57,024 bases of DNA from an uncultured Bacteroidales bacterium (GCA_902779125.1 CACZAC010000010.1:1-57024), one strand, 5' to 3'; shown: positions 25,246 through 35,129, counted from the first letter of the stretch. Program-made: numbers and translations. The notes: a model not told the origin generated them from the sequence alone.

Positions 25246-25758
25246 TTACTCGTACCAGGTCGAGTACATCAGGTAGTTCTTGGCGATTTTCACGTTGATT
25301 TCGCTGGCCTGCTTGGGGTCAACCATCTTTTTGAACTTCGCCGGACTGCCTGCCCAAAGCTCGTGGGGACCCACCTTGGTGCCACCCAGCACGACGCTAC
25401 CGGCAGCAATGATGGCGCCTTCGCCGATTTCGGCGTGGTCCAGAATGATGCTGCCCATGCCGATGAGTGCCATATCGCAGATTTTGGCACCGTGCACGAC
25501 CACGTTGTGACCGATGGACACGTCGTTGCCGATTTCGGTGACTGATTTCTCATACAGGGTGTGTATCACAGCGTTGTCCTGGATGTTGACGCGGTTGCCG
25601 ATGGTGATGGTGTTTACGTCACCGCGCAGCACGGCATTGAACCAGATGCTGCAATCCCTGCCCATCGTCACGTCGCCCACAACGACGGCATTGTCGGCCA
25701 GGAAACAGTTCTCTCCAATCTTGGGCTCAAAGCCCCTTACTTTCTTGATGATAGCCAT
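25246..25758 (-). CDS. Gamma carbonic anhydrase family protein
   Basis: A 170-residue left-handed beta-helix protein built of hexapeptide repeats (AVVVGDVTMG, NIQDNAVIHT, ALIGMGSIIL, AIIAAGSVVL). The three zinc histidines of the family are at H66, H84 and H89 (VIHTLY, SIGHNVVVHGA). It trimerises, and may act as a carbonic anhydrase or as a structural or acyl-carnitine-like homologue (CaiE/YrdA group); activity cannot be told from sequence. It follows the aminopeptidase gene by 29 bp, with GGTTAAAG repeats in the gap, and probably shares its transcript. Confidence 0.88.
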   Translation of the reverse strand: MAIIKKVRGFEPKIGENCFLADNAVVVGDVTMGRDCSIWFNAVLRGDVNTITIGNRVNIQDNAVIHTLYEKSVTEIGNDVSIGHNVVVHGAKICDMALIGMGSIILDHAEIGEGAIIAAGSVVLGGTKVGPHELWAGSPAKFKKMVDPKQASEINVKIAKNYLMYSTWYE

Positions 25759-25787
25759 TATTTTAGGTTAAAGTTATAGGTTAAAGG

Positions 25788-27569
25788 TTAAAGGTCGCGG
25801 GTTTTGGCAGCGAGCCATGCGGCTTCTTCAGCATTGAGCAGCGGGCTGATGCGTTCGCGCACCATGCGGTGATAATCGTTGATTTGAGCCACCTCCTCGG
25901 CCGTGAGCATCGTGCGGTCGATGAGCTGCAGGTCATAGGGGAAGAGTGTCAACGGCTCAAAGGCGAGGAAGCTGCCGAAGTCCTCGGTCTTATCGGCCTC
26001 GACAACGAGGAGCAGATTTTCAGTGCGGATGCCGTATTCGCCAGTCTTGTACAGACCAGGCTCGTTGCTCATCACCATACCAGGCATCAGTTTCACGTCA
26101 ACCAGATTGGTGCGGATGCTCTGCGGACCCTCGTGGCAGCCCAGGAAGTGACCAACACCGTGACCGGTGCCGTGACCATAAGTCATCGCCTCTTGCCATA
26201 GCGGCAGTCGGGCCAGCACATCGAGTTGGCATCCGGTGGTGCCCACGGGGAACTTGGCGCGTTGCAGGGCGAGATGTCCCTTAAGCACCAGCGTGAAGTC
26301 GTGCTTCTCTTGGGCGGTGGGGTTGCCCAGGGTGACGGTGCGGGTGATGTCGGTGGTACCGTCAAGGAATTGTGCGCCGCTATCGACAAGCAGGATGCCC
26401 TCGCCGTGCAGCGTCGAAGCGCTCTCGTCAGTGGCCTCGTAGTGGACGATGGCACCGTGCTCCTTGTAGCCGCATATCATCGCGAAGCTGTCTTCGTGGT
26501 ATAAATCCTGCTGGGCACGGAATTCCTGCCCCTTGCTCCACACGTCAACCTCGTTAATGGTGCCACAGGGTGCTGTTTCCTCAATCCACTTGAACAGGCG
26601 CACCAGGGCTGCACCATCACGCTCCATAGCGTGGCGGAAACCCTCGATTTGCACCTCATTCTTGATGCACTTGAGGTCGGTGATGGGAGAGCGGAAGTAA
26701 ACCTTCTGGCATTGCAGCGCATTGGCGAGGGTGTCACTCACGCGGTTGGGGTCGATGAGCACCACTTCGTGCTGATTGACGCGCTCCAGGAAGTGAACGA
26801 TGTCGTCATATTTGCGGACTCTCACCCCGCAGTCCTTGAGGTGTTGGCGCACCTCGTCGGTCACCTTGTTCTCATCGATGAACAGTTCCTTGTTGTCGTG
26901 GGATATATAGGCAAAGGCGATGGCTACGGGTGTGAAATCCACGTCGTTGCCACGCAGGTTCAGCAGCCAGGCAATGTCGTCGAGGGCGGTCACCAGCATA
27001 GCGGTGGCTTCGTTGTCCTCAAGCACCTTGAGCAGGCGTTCGATTTTTGCATTGGCTTCCTCGCCGGCATACTGCACGTCATGGACAAAGGCAGGTTCAC
27101 TGGGGCGCGCGGGGCGGTCAGTCCAAATCTTGTCGGCGGGATAGAACTCGGTGGCAAGCATGAAGCCGTTCTCACCGCAGAAGCGTTCCAACTGGTTGGC
27201 GGCCTGAGCGCTATACAGTCGGCCGTCGATAGCAATCACCGAATCTTCTTCGAGCACTTGCTGCAGCCACTCATGAATGGTCGGGTCATTGCCCATGTTC
27301 TCCTTCATCATGACAAAGCCGCTGTCCTCCAGTTCGATTTCTGCCTGCAGGAAGTAGCGTGAATCGGTCCACAGGGCGGCATGGTCAAGGGTTACCACGG
27401 CTGTGCCGTTACTGCCCGTGAAGCCACTAATCCAGTCACGGAATTTCCAGTGGTCACAGATGTATTCACTCTGGTGAGGGTCGGTACCGGGAATGATGAC
27501 GGCATCGACGTTCAGGCGGCGCATCTCCTCGCGCAGCGCCTCAAGGTGAGGAAAAGTCTCTCTACTCAT
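25788..27569 (-). CDS. Xaa-Pro aminopeptidase (aminopeptidase P, M24 family)
   Basis: The 593-residue cytoplasmic metallopeptidase removes an N-terminal residue before proline. It has the three-part plan of eukaryote-like aminopeptidase P: two creatinase N-like domains (about 1-300) and a pita-bread catalytic domain. The five metal ligands are visible in LLVDSGAQFLDGTTDITRT (two Asp), GTGHGVGHFLGCHEGP (His), MSNEPGLY (Glu) and GIRTENLLLV (Glu). No signal peptide is present. Confidence 0.92.
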   Translation of the reverse strand: MSRETFPHLEALREEMRRLNVDAVIIPGTDPHQSEYICDHWKFRDWISGFTGSNGTAVVTLDHAALWTDSRYFLQAEIELEDSGFVMMKENMGNDPTIHEWLQQVLEEDSVIAIDGRLYSAQAANQLERFCGENGFMLATEFYPADKIWTDRPARPSEPAFVHDVQYAGEEANAKIERLLKVLEDNEATAMLVTALDDIAWLLNLRGNDVDFTPVAIAFAYISHDNKELFIDENKVTDEVRQHLKDCGVRVRKYDDIVHFLERVNQHEVVLIDPNRVSDTLANALQCQKVYFRSPITDLKCIKNEVQIEGFRHAMERDGAALVRLFKWIEETAPCGTINEVDVWSKGQEFRAQQDLYHEDSFAMICGYKEHGAIVHYEATDESASTLHGEGILLVDSGAQFLDGTTDITRTVTLGNPTAQEKHDFTLVLKGHLALQRAKFPVGTTGCQLDVLARLPLWQEAMTYGHGTGHGVGHFLGCHEGPQSIRTNLVDVKLMPGMVMSNEPGLYKTGEYGIRTENLLLVVEADKTEDFGSFLAFEPLTLFPYDLQLIDRTMLTAEEVAQINDYHRMVRERISPLLNAEEAAWLAAKTRDL

Positions 27570-27612
27570 AATTATATATTGTTCTTGTGTTTTGTGTCTG
27601 ACAAACTAACCT

Positions 27613-27621
27613 GCAAATTTA
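27613..27621 (-). promoter_or_regulatory. -7 element of the aminopeptidase operon
   Basis: Minus strand TAAATTTGC, 43 bp before the start codon. Confidence 0.5.
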
Positions 27622-27697
27622 CAATTTTCTTGTTAATGAAGAATATACTGCTGCGTTTTTTTAGTTTTGAGCCGTGCCGAATATTGGCTGAAATAGG

Positions 27698-27731
27698 AGT
27701 AGTGCCGGCGCGATGAAGCGTCGGCACTACT
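27698..27731 (-). terminator. Hairpin downstream of the first SusCD operon
   Basis: AGTAGTGCCG pairs with CGGCACTACT. A second short hairpin, GCAATCG...CGATTGC (27745-27763), lies between it and the SusD stop codon. Confidence 0.55.
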
Positions 27732-27772
27732 TTATTCAGGTTTTGCAATCGGTTGACGATTGCGTTGAGTTT

Positions 27773-29338
27773 TTAATCAGCGGGGCTGATGACACCGTCG
27801 CGAACAGCCCTGTTGTAGTCGGTCTCGCGGGTCGGGATCATGAAACGCCATTCGTTCTTCTCCTCGGGCTTGATGGTTACAGCCAGGGTAGCGAGGAAGT
27901 TGCCGCCCTCAGCAGCATTGTGGCGAACGAGGGTGTCTTTCCAACGCTTCAAGTCAAACCAGTCGAAGCCTTCGCCCCACAACTCGATGCGGCGATAGAG
28001 CTTAATCTCGTTGAGCAGCTCAGCACCAGACTTGTTGCAAGTGTAATCGAGGTCGCGACCTGAAGTCTTGTTCAGGGCTACAAGAGCAGCCTGAGCGGCA
28101 CCGGGATTGTTCATCATGCACTCGGCCTCGGCCTCGATAAGCAACATCTCACTGGAACGGAAGATGCTCAGCTCACCCACACCAGGAGTGTCGTTGCAAC
28201 GAACCTTGTACTGCATGTAAGCATAAATTGTAGCGTTGCTCAGAATGTCAGGATGCTCTGCGCGGGCTTTCTTTGCCAGGTCTGTGCTGTTGGCTGCTAC
28301 ACCAGTCGAAGCGGTATAGCTGTAGCCAGTAGCATCAAGCCACCACTGGCGGCGAACGTCGCTAAGAGGAATCTTCTCAAACAGCTCCTTGCTGATGCAC
28401 TTGGGATAGTTGCGCACGTTACCGGCATTGCTGTTGTAAGCAATGTAAGCATGGTAGCTGTAGTAGTACAGCGTCTGGTCGGTAGCACTGTAACCGCCCC
28501 AAATCCACTCGTCATTGTGGGTGCAGAAACCATCGTAGAGCAGCTCGGAGTTGCTCATCAGCGGGTGATCCTGGCGAGCCATCTTGGCATACTTGGAGGC
28601 GTTGGACCAGTCGCAACGGTTCAAGGCTGCGCGGGCATAGGTAGCATAAGCTACATCAATGTCGGGCAGGAAGAACTCATCGGCACCACGGTGCATACCG
28701 GATTCCTGATACAGTTTAATGGCCTCGTCAAGGTCCTCATAAATCTGGGCATAGGCATCAGCCAGTGAAGTCAGATTCAGGTCTCCCACCTCCTCGTCAA
28801 GACGCAGTACCAGACCAGGGCAGTTGCCGTTGTCGGAATCAACCCAGCGCTTGCAGTAGATCTGGGCGAGCATCATGTAGGAGTAAGCACGGTAAGTCAA
28901 AGCCTGGGCTTTGAGGAACTTCTTCTCGGCTTCAAGGCCTTGTGCATCGTCAACGTGCAATACAATGGTGTTGGCGTTGCTGATGAGCTTGTAGTAGTAG
29001 AACCAGGGATAGTAGGTGTACAGGCTAGTGGGGGTGTCATGGTTGTTCTGGTTAATGAGCAGAGCCCAACCATTCAGGTTTACATAGAAATCCTGGCCGG
29101 GATAGTTACCGTACCACATCTGGATGCAACCTTCGCCACACATACCCTGAGTGCCCAGGTACTGGTTCATCATCACGCGGGCGCAACCGTTGACGGCGAG
29201 CTTAACATTATCGGTGGTCTCGAATGCGGTTGCCGTACCGGTCTCGGCGGTCGGTGCAGTGTCGAGATAGTCACCCGAACACGAAGCCAGACCTAGAGCA
29301 GCAACACCTGCAATCAGAAAATATTTGAATTTTTTCAT
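27773..29338 (-). CDS. SusD/RagB-family outer-membrane nutrient-binding lipoprotein
   Basis: SusD-like proteins form the lid over the SusC channel and bind the oligomeric nutrient at the cell surface. The 521-residue protein has a lipobox (VAALGLASCSGDYL, Cys about 20) followed by DYLDTAP, the usual SusD start. It has TPR-like helices and the C-terminal signature LYRRIELWGEGFDWFDLKRWKDT. It lies 34 bp after its SusC partner. No glycoside hydrolase is next to the pair, so the substrate is unknown. Confidence 0.92.
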   Translation of the reverse strand: MKKFKYFLIAGVAALGLASCSGDYLDTAPTAETGTATAFETTDNVKLAVNGCARVMMNQYLGTQGMCGEGCIQMWYGNYPGQDFYVNLNGWALLINQNNHDTPTSLYTYYPWFYYYKLISNANTIVLHVDDAQGLEAEKKFLKAQALTYRAYSYMMLAQIYCKRWVDSDNGNCPGLVLRLDEEVGDLNLTSLADAYAQIYEDLDEAIKLYQESGMHRGADEFFLPDIDVAYATYARAALNRCDWSNASKYAKMARQDHPLMSNSELLYDGFCTHNDEWIWGGYSATDQTLYYYSYHAYIAYNSNAGNVRNYPKCISKELFEKIPLSDVRRQWWLDATGYSYTASTGVAANSTDLAKKARAEHPDILSNATIYAYMQYKVRCNDTPGVGELSIFRSSEMLLIEAEAECMMNNPGAAQAALVALNKTSGRDLDYTCNKSGAELLNEIKLYRRIELWGEGFDWFDLKRWKDTLVRHNAAEGGNFLATLAVTIKPEEKNEWRFMIPTRETDYNRAVRDGVISPAD

Positions 29339-29372
29339 AATGATATGCTATATTAAGTGTTTGAATTGTTGA

Positions 29373-32300
29373 TTAGAAGCCAAGTTTCACGCCGAACGAG
29401 AATACGCGCGGAGTTACCAGGATGTCACCTACATAACCGCTGTAGTTCTGCTGCGGGTTCATACCCTTGCGAGCACTCTTGGTGTACAGGTTCTCAACAG
29501 TTGCGTTGAGAGAAATGTTGGTAAGACCAATCTTGTTCAGCAGCGAGTGAGGCAGACGGTAAGTCAGACCGATGTTCTTCACGATGAAGAAGTTCGATGA
29601 GGTGATGTAACGGTCACTGGTTGCGCTGTTGTAGCTGTTGTCGCCAGAGTAAACAGCGGGGGTGCCGTTGGGATCAAGGCGGCTAGCGGGATAGTTGATG
29701 TAAGCTTTCTCGCCCTCGCCCACGAGCATATTCTTGAGTTGGTCTTCAGTGTAGGTAACTACGGTGCCATTCAGGTCCTTAACCCAAGCCTTCTCCATGT
29801 CGGCATGGATAGCACTGGGTGAACCGCCCATCGAGGTCAGGCTCTGATAGGTCCAGTCGATACACTTGCCACCCAGCTGGAACGAGAAGATACCGCTCAG
29901 GGTGAAGTTCTTGAAGTCGATAGTGGGGTTGAAGCTACCATAGAGCTTGGGCACTGCACTGCCGTGCCATTCGCGCTTGCCATAGGTGGCGGGCTTGTAA
30001 ACGTAGGGAACACCGTCGATAACAACGTACTCCTCAGCAGGGATAGCCTCGCGTTTGCTGATGTCCTCACCTTCTTTCAGCATACCAGGAATATAGAAGT
30101 CATGATCGTTGTAGGTATAGAGAGCCTTACCGGTCATGTCATCGATGCCCTTGTAAGTATAGGTGTAGAACGAATACATCGACTTGCCCTCACGGTAGTT
30201 ATACTGACCGCTCTGCAAACCGGCATTATACTCGTCTTTCTCCTCGCCAACATTATAGATGTCGGGCATCTTGGTGATCTTGTTCTTCAGATAGGTCAGG
30301 TTGAGACCGAGGTTGAAACGGAAGTCACCGGTATTGATGAGGTCAGCGTCTGCCGAGAACTCGATACCACGGTTAACCATGTTACCCAGGTTCACCTGAA
30401 CCTGTGATACAGCGCTGCTGGTGCTGGTTGCACCGGCCGACAGCGGCTGGTTGAGGCTGAAGATCAGGTCGTGAGAACCCTTGATAAAGTACTCAATGCT
30501 GAAGTTGAGGCGGTTGAACAGACGGCCTTCGAGACCGAAGGTAGCGTTTCTAACCGACTCCCAGCTGAGGTTCTCGTTGGTGAGCTGGCTCTTAACCAGA
30601 GCACCCATACCACCGTTAACGGTGATGTCATACAGTGCCATGTAGCTGTAGTAGTCAGCGGCACGGTCGTTACCTACCTCACCATAAGCGGCGCGGAGTT
30701 TCAGGTTGTTGATCCAGTCATACTTGCGGATGAAGTCTTCGCGGCTCAGAATCCAACTTGCACCGAAGCTGTAGAAGTTACCCCAGCGGTGGTTGGGATG
30801 GAAACGTGAGCTACCGTCACGACGGTAAGAACCCTCAAATGCATACTTGTCATCCAGGACGTAGCGAACGCGGCCCAGGTAGCTCTCCTTGCGGTCGTTG
30901 TTCTCATAGTCATACAGGTTCTGGATGTCAGAGAAGTTAATCATGTCAATGTGACCGGCAAGGGTCTCGTTGGCCTTGAAACCATACAGGTAGTTGTACT
31001 TGTAGTAGTAGTTCTCATGACCAATCAGGGCCTCAAATGCGTGGCGCTCACCGAAGGTCATGTTCCAGTTCAACAGCTGCTGGAGGGTGTAGTTCTTGTA
31101 GCGATACATGGTGCGCTTGGTGCGGGCGTTGTTACCCTGACCGTCACCGATGATGGCGTTGTTGTACTCGCGGTTCTCGGTGTTGCGTACGTTCAGGTCA
31201 CCCCTGGCGGTGATGTCGAATCCGTAGGGGAGTACGAAGGTCACGTAAGCCTGACCGTTCATTACATTGCGGTAGGTCTTATCCATATCCAGCTCGGTCT
31301 CCCACAGGTAGTGGCGGCCCGGGTACTGGGTGCGGCCGAACATTTCACCGCTATCATAAATCTTGTTGCCCATATCGTCGAGCATGTAATCGCCATTGGC
31401 GCTGTTCATGTCATGCAGGTGGATGGGATAGATAGGAGCGATGTTGCGGCAATAGCCGAAGGCGTTCTTGTAGCTGTCCTCGTTATCGCTGTGGAAGCGG
31501 GTCAGCTGGTGAGAACCTGCCATGGTAAAGCCAGTCTTGAACCAGCTCTTGGGCTCCAGGTTGACGCGGGCACGGCCAGTAATACGCTCAAAGCCAGACT
31601 CCTTGGTGTAACCGTCTTCCTTGGTATAACCAACGCCGAAGTAGTAGTTGGCATTCTTGTTGCCACCGTCGCCGCTCAGGTTATAATCCTGACGGAAACC
31701 GCTGCGGATAGCAGCCTTGAACCAGTCGAGGTCATCAGCCAGACCGCCCTTGATTTCGGCATTGCTCTTCAAGGTGAAGCCGTCAAACAGATTGTCGTTG
31801 GGCTGGTTGAAGATGTTGTAGTGCAGGTAGTCGTTGATGATGCCCTTGTTGGCGTTGGCGATAGCCTCGGTCATGGACATTACCTTGGGTGTGCCGTCGG
31901 GGTTCGTACCGCTGTTGCCTGCAACATAGTGCTCACGAGCATAGCTCTGCATCATGGCATTCATCCACTGACGGGCGTTCATGCGGTCGTACTCGGGGAT
32001 ACCACGGTTATAAGTACCCATCATGACCGATGCGTTGATGCGCACCTTGTCGTTGCGACCCTTCTTGGTGTTAATCAGAATAACACCATTACCAGCGCGG
32101 TTACCATACAGGGCTGCCGAGGTTGCGTCCTTCAGCACGGTGATGCTCTCGATATCGGCGCTGTTAAGGTCACTGATGTTACCACCGAAGGGGACACCGT
32201 CGATGACATACAGGGGCTCGTTGCTACCGTTAATCGAAGCGAAACCACGGATACGGACCGAAGCGTCACTACCAGGCTGGCCATAGGTCGAGTTCACAAC

Positions 32301-32738
32301 CAGACCGGTTGTGGTACCTTCCAGAGCCGAGGTGACACTGGTCACGGGGCGGGCCTCAATCTGTTGTGAGGTCACCTGTGAAACGGCACCGGTAAGCTCG
32401 CTCTTCTTGGCGGTACCATAAGCAACTACCACCACCTCGTCAAGGTCCTGGGTGTTGCTGTGCAGCTCCACGACCATACCGTTCTCGGCCTTGACAGTAA
32501 CAGGTGTCATACCGATGTAGGAGATGGCCAGTTGACTGTTCGAGTTGGGCACGGTCACGGTGAAGCGGCCATCCAGGTCGGTGGCTGTTCCCGTCTTGGT
32601 GCCTACAACGGTGACTGTTGCACCGATGATAGGTTCATTGTCACCTGCCGACACAACAGTACCGGTAATGGTGACCTGCGCAAGTGCTGCCGTACATACG
32701 AGCAGCAGACTCACTAGCAGTAAAGATAATCTTTTCAT
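29373..32738 (-). CDS. SusC/RagA-family TonB-dependent outer-membrane transporter
   Basis: The 1121-residue protein has a signal peptide (LLLVSLLLVCTAALA) and an N-terminal carboxypeptidase-D-like regulatory domain (VTITGTVVSAGDNEPIIGAT...LAISYIGMTPV). The TonB box region DLDEVVVVAYGT, the plug (residues about 115-230, VRIRGFASINGSNEPLYVIDG) and a 22-strand barrel ending with an aromatic residue (VFSFGVKLGF) follow. It imports an oligomer in partnership with the SusD-like lipoprotein, powered by TonB. The 5' leader appears long (about 175 bases). Confidence 0.93.
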   Translation of the reverse strand: MKRLSLLLVSLLLVCTAALAQVTITGTVVSAGDNEPIIGATVTVVGTKTGTATDLDGRFTVTVPNSNSQLAISYIGMTPVTVKAENGMVVELHSNTQDLDEVVVVAYGTAKKSELTGAVSQVTSQQIEARPVTSVTSALEGTTTGLVVNSTYGQPGSDASVRIRGFASINGSNEPLYVIDGVPFGGNISDLNSADIESITVLKDATSAALYGNRAGNGVILINTKKGRNDKVRINASVMMGTYNRGIPEYDRMNARQWMNAMMQSYAREHYVAGNSGTNPDGTPKVMSMTEAIANANKGIINDYLHYNIFNQPNDNLFDGFTLKSNAEIKGGLADDLDWFKAAIRSGFRQDYNLSGDGGNKNANYYFGVGYTKEDGYTKESGFERITGRARVNLEPKSWFKTGFTMAGSHQLTRFHSDNEDSYKNAFGYCRNIAPIYPIHLHDMNSANGDYMLDDMGNKIYDSGEMFGRTQYPGRHYLWETELDMDKTYRNVMNGQAYVTFVLPYGFDITARGDLNVRNTENREYNNAIIGDGQGNNARTKRTMYRYKNYTLQQLLNWNMTFGERHAFEALIGHENYYYKYNYLYGFKANETLAGHIDMINFSDIQNLYDYENNDRKESYLGRVRYVLDDKYAFEGSYRRDGSSRFHPNHRWGNFYSFGASWILSREDFIRKYDWINNLKLRAAYGEVGNDRAADYYSYMALYDITVNGGMGALVKSQLTNENLSWESVRNATFGLEGRLFNRLNFSIEYFIKGSHDLIFSLNQPLSAGATSTSSAVSQVQVNLGNMVNRGIEFSADADLINTGDFRFNLGLNLTYLKNKITKMPDIYNVGEEKDEYNAGLQSGQYNYREGKSMYSFYTYTYKGIDDMTGKALYTYNDHDFYIPGMLKEGEDISKREAIPAEEYVVIDGVPYVYKPATYGKREWHGSAVPKLYGSFNPTIDFKNFTLSGIFSFQLGGKCIDWTYQSLTSMGGSPSAIHADMEKAWVKDLNGTVVTYTEDQLKNMLVGEGEKAYINYPASRLDPNGTPAVYSGDNSYNSATSDRYITSSNFFIVKNIGLTYRLPHSLLNKIGLTNISLNATVENLYTKSARKGMNPQQNYSGYVGDILVTPRVFSFGVKLGF

Positions 32739-32920
32739 ACACGTTTTGTTTTTAAGTTTATAGTAAAAATTATAGTAAAAAATTGTTTCTTTTTATGATT
32801 CCATTATCTGTGAGCGTCTCATGGAACAAGGATGCTTTATGAGGATATCATGGCTAAAGAACTACTGTAGATTAGTCAATTATAACCACTGATACTTACC
32901 CACATTAATAATTGAATTTT

Positions 32921-32929
32921 ACAAAATTA
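32921..32929 (-). promoter_or_regulatory. Likely -7 element of the first SusCD operon
   Basis: Minus strand TAATTTTGT, 182 bp before the SusC start. The -33 box is not clear. The gap between here and the PafA terminator (33093) shows only a CTTGAAAA...TTTTCAAG hairpin at about 33051-33072. Confidence 0.4.
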
Positions 32930-33092
32930 CTGCTTTTTTTTGAAACTAAGTATAAAATATGCAAAAAATGTTACTGCTTTTGATGAATCAGTGCTCTGAA
33001 ACATGCTGGAAAGGGACCCAAAAGCGTAGGTTTCAAGGCGGTGAAAGTGGCTTGAAAAGCATAGTTTTCAAGAGGCTTTATAACATTACGAA

Positions 33093-33123
33093 ACAAGGGC
33101 GCACAAGCATGATGCGCCCTTGT
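33093..33123 (-). terminator. Terminator of the PafA-type phosphatase gene
   Basis: ACAAGGGCGCA pairs with TGCGCCCTTGT, 23 bp after the stop codon. Confidence 0.7.
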
Positions 33124-33146
33124 TGAATGTGTTGATAACTAATGTT

Positions 33147-34610
33147 TTACTCAAAAATCGGCTTGCCAATGCAGCCGTTGGGGGCCTGAATGTGAAGCAT
33201 GGCGCACACAGTGGCTGCGATATCGGTCATGTGGGTGAGACGTGAGGTTTCACCGGGGGTAATGTGCCAACCCATAAAAATCAGCGGTATGTGGCTGTCG
33301 CTTTGGCTCCAGGTGCCGTGATTGGACCCTGCCTCGTTGGTACTGCCTGAATAGAACCCAGTGCGGGGCACGACGTAGATTTCACCGCTGCGGCCAGGGA
33401 AGTAGCCCAGTTTGATGCGCTCCTTGAGGATGGTGGGCAAGGGGTAACTGTCGATGTTAAGGACATCAACCGCCCATTCAATTTCGTCTGACTTCATCAG
33501 GGCCTTGCAGGCGGCACGCGTTACCGTTCCATAGTCAAGACCGGCGCTGTCGATGACCTCGGTGTTGATATAGTAAGTGTATCCTAGGCTCTGCTTAATC
33601 AGTTTGGATACACCAAACTGTTTCTCGAGCTCAGCATTGGCGGCTTTGGCAATGGCGGGATTGCTCACGCATCCACTGGGCAGACCGTGATCAGTCATGC
33701 GGGGATAACTGTGTGTGCCACCATGGTCGGCAGTGAGGAACAGCAGATAGTTGCCGCGCCCGATGCGTTCATCCAGCAGTTGGATAAAGTGGGCAAGTTC
33801 CTTGTCAAGCTGATGGTAGATGGCGTCAACTTTGGGTGAATGACTGCCATATGTATGGGCACACATGTCGGTGTTGGATACGCTCAGGGTGAGCATATCG
33901 GTCGCTTCTCCTTGACCCAGCTTCTCGTTGATGATGGCCTGCTCGGCTAGGGCAAATGTCATCGTTGTACCCATGGGCAGGTAGCTGAGGTCCATCGAGA
34001 GCTCATCGTGGTGCTTCTTGTTGAAGTCAGCAACCCATTTGGGCAATTTGTCCATATAGTAGGTACTGGTGACAAACGTCTTGCTGTTACTGTCATACCA
34101 ATAGGCGCCGATGGGATGGTGTCCCGACGGCAGGATGGCGGCGCGGTCCTTGAGGGCGATGCCCACAGTGCGGCTCTTGAAGTCGGTGGCAAGCAGCAAC
34201 TGGTCGGCAATGGTGGTCGTAATCAGGTTGCGCGGTGACTTGCCGCGGGTCTGTTCGTTGCCGCCCACGCCCCGTTCGGAATCGTCCTGCACGCTGGTCA
34301 CATTCTTGCCGTTAAGCATGAAATTGTTGCCCGCGATGCCGTGGAAGGCGGGTGTCGTGCCCGTGTAGACGGTGGAGTGTCCTATGGCGGTCACCGTGGG
34401 CACATAGTCGATGATGGTGTTATTGCACAAATAGCCGTCCTGGAGCAGGGTCTTGAAGCCTCCCTCGCCCCACTGATAGGTATAGAGGTAGTCCCACCTC
34501 ATCTGGTCCACAACAAGCCCCACAACCAACTTGGGCCTCTCCACTTGCCCCGTAGCGCTAAGCGCCATTACAGCCATCACAACAACAAAAAATTTCTTTA
34601 ATCTCTCCAT
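33147..34610 (-). CDS. Exported PafA-type alkaline phosphatase
   Basis: The enzyme hydrolyses phosphate monoesters in the periplasm or at the surface. The start MERLKKFFVVVMAVMALSATGQ gives a signal peptide; a frame extension of ten codons upstream is possible. The alkaline phosphatase superfamily metal ligands are seen in LVVGLVVDQMRWDYL (first Asp), LLFLTADHGGTHSYPR (D-H pair) and NHGTWSQSD (His). The nucleophile Thr lies in VPTVTAIGHSTVYTG. The K-D-R triad region ALKDRAAILPSGH matches PafA, whose Lys and Arg bind the phosphate and mark monoesterase activity. It stands downstream of the orphan SusCD operon in the same orientation but with a separate transcription signal. Confidence 0.85.
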   Translation of the reverse strand: MERLKKFFVVVMAVMALSATGQVERPKLVVGLVVDQMRWDYLYTYQWGEGGFKTLLQDGYLCNNTIIDYVPTVTAIGHSTVYTGTTPAFHGIAGNNFMLNGKNVTSVQDDSERGVGGNEQTRGKSPRNLITTTIADQLLLATDFKSRTVGIALKDRAAILPSGHHPIGAYWYDSNSKTFVTSTYYMDKLPKWVADFNKKHHDELSMDLSYLPMGTTMTFALAEQAIINEKLGQGEATDMLTLSVSNTDMCAHTYGSHSPKVDAIYHQLDKELAHFIQLLDERIGRGNYLLFLTADHGGTHSYPRMTDHGLPSGCVSNPAIAKAANAELEKQFGVSKLIKQSLGYTYYINTEVIDSAGLDYGTVTRAACKALMKSDEIEWAVDVLNIDSYPLPTILKERIKLGYFPGRSGEIYVVPRTGFYSGSTNEAGSNHGTWSQSDSHIPLIFMGWHITPGETSRLTHMTDIAATVCAMLHIQAPNGCIGKPIFE

Positions 34611-34660
34611 AAGAAAAAAACTATAAATCTTTTTGTTCAATACTTGCTTGAAAAGGAAAA

Positions 34661-34687
34661 CAATAAGTACAATAAATACAATAATTT
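34661..34687. repeat. Array of CAATAAATA units (left flank of the GxxExxY gene)
   Basis: Three 9-bp units, CAATAAGTA, CAATAAATA and CAATAATTT; the last one overlaps the stop codon of the gene. They are inverted relative to the array at 35143-35178. Confidence 0.65.
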
Positions 34688-35129
34688 AATTACGATATTT
34701 GTGCACGCTGCGCCCGTCAACAGTCAAAATATTACGCGTCTGGTCATCATAAAAATATCTTTCAACATCAGCTTTCTTACCGGCAAAGTTTACAATAATG
34801 CCACACGGGCATTTGAGGAGGCGCATATAGTTGTATAATTGTGCCCTCATGTCTCCATTCAGGTCATCAACTGATTTGCATTCAACCACAGTGTCTCCTT
34901 TGCACAGGAAGTCAACGCGATAAACGGCGTCCATCTCTTTCCCATGGTAAGTCGGATGGAATGTCAGTTCCTTTTGATAAGAGATTCCTTGTTCTTCAAA
35001 TTGCAAACGTAGTCCTTCTTGATAACAATATTCGTTTAGACCGGGTCCGAGTTCTGTGTGAACTTCATACAAGGCTCCCACAATGTCAAAAATATGGTCC
35101 TTATATTTTTCTAAATCTATCATTATCAA
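34686..35129 (-). CDS. GxxExxY protein (PD-(D/E)XK nuclease fold)
   Basis: The 147-residue protein has the name-giving motif GLNEYCY (after ELGP) and the nuclease-like core YRVDFLCKGDTVVECKSVDD, where D, E and K match the PD-(D/E)XK active site. Members of this family are common in Bacteroidota and environmental genomes and their role is unknown. The gene is A+T-richer at its edges than the neighbours and lies between inverted arrays of a 9-bp unit, which hints that gene plus arrays arrived as a cassette. The start could be either of two ATGs, MIMIDLEKY or MIDLEKY. Confidence 0.82.
   Translation of the reverse strand: MIMIDLEKYKDHIFDIVGALYEVHTELGPGLNEYCYQEGLRLQFEEQGISYQKELTFHPTYHGKEMDAVYRVDFLCKGDTVVECKSVDDLNGDMRAQLYNYMRLLKCPCGIIVNFAGKKADVERYFYDDQTRNILTVDGRSVHKYRN

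Noticed and set aside
27745-27763. Third LacI-type operator, GCAATCGGTTG...
   Set aside because: Only partly matches the 12-mer, lies after a SusD stop codon, and is better read as a small hairpin.
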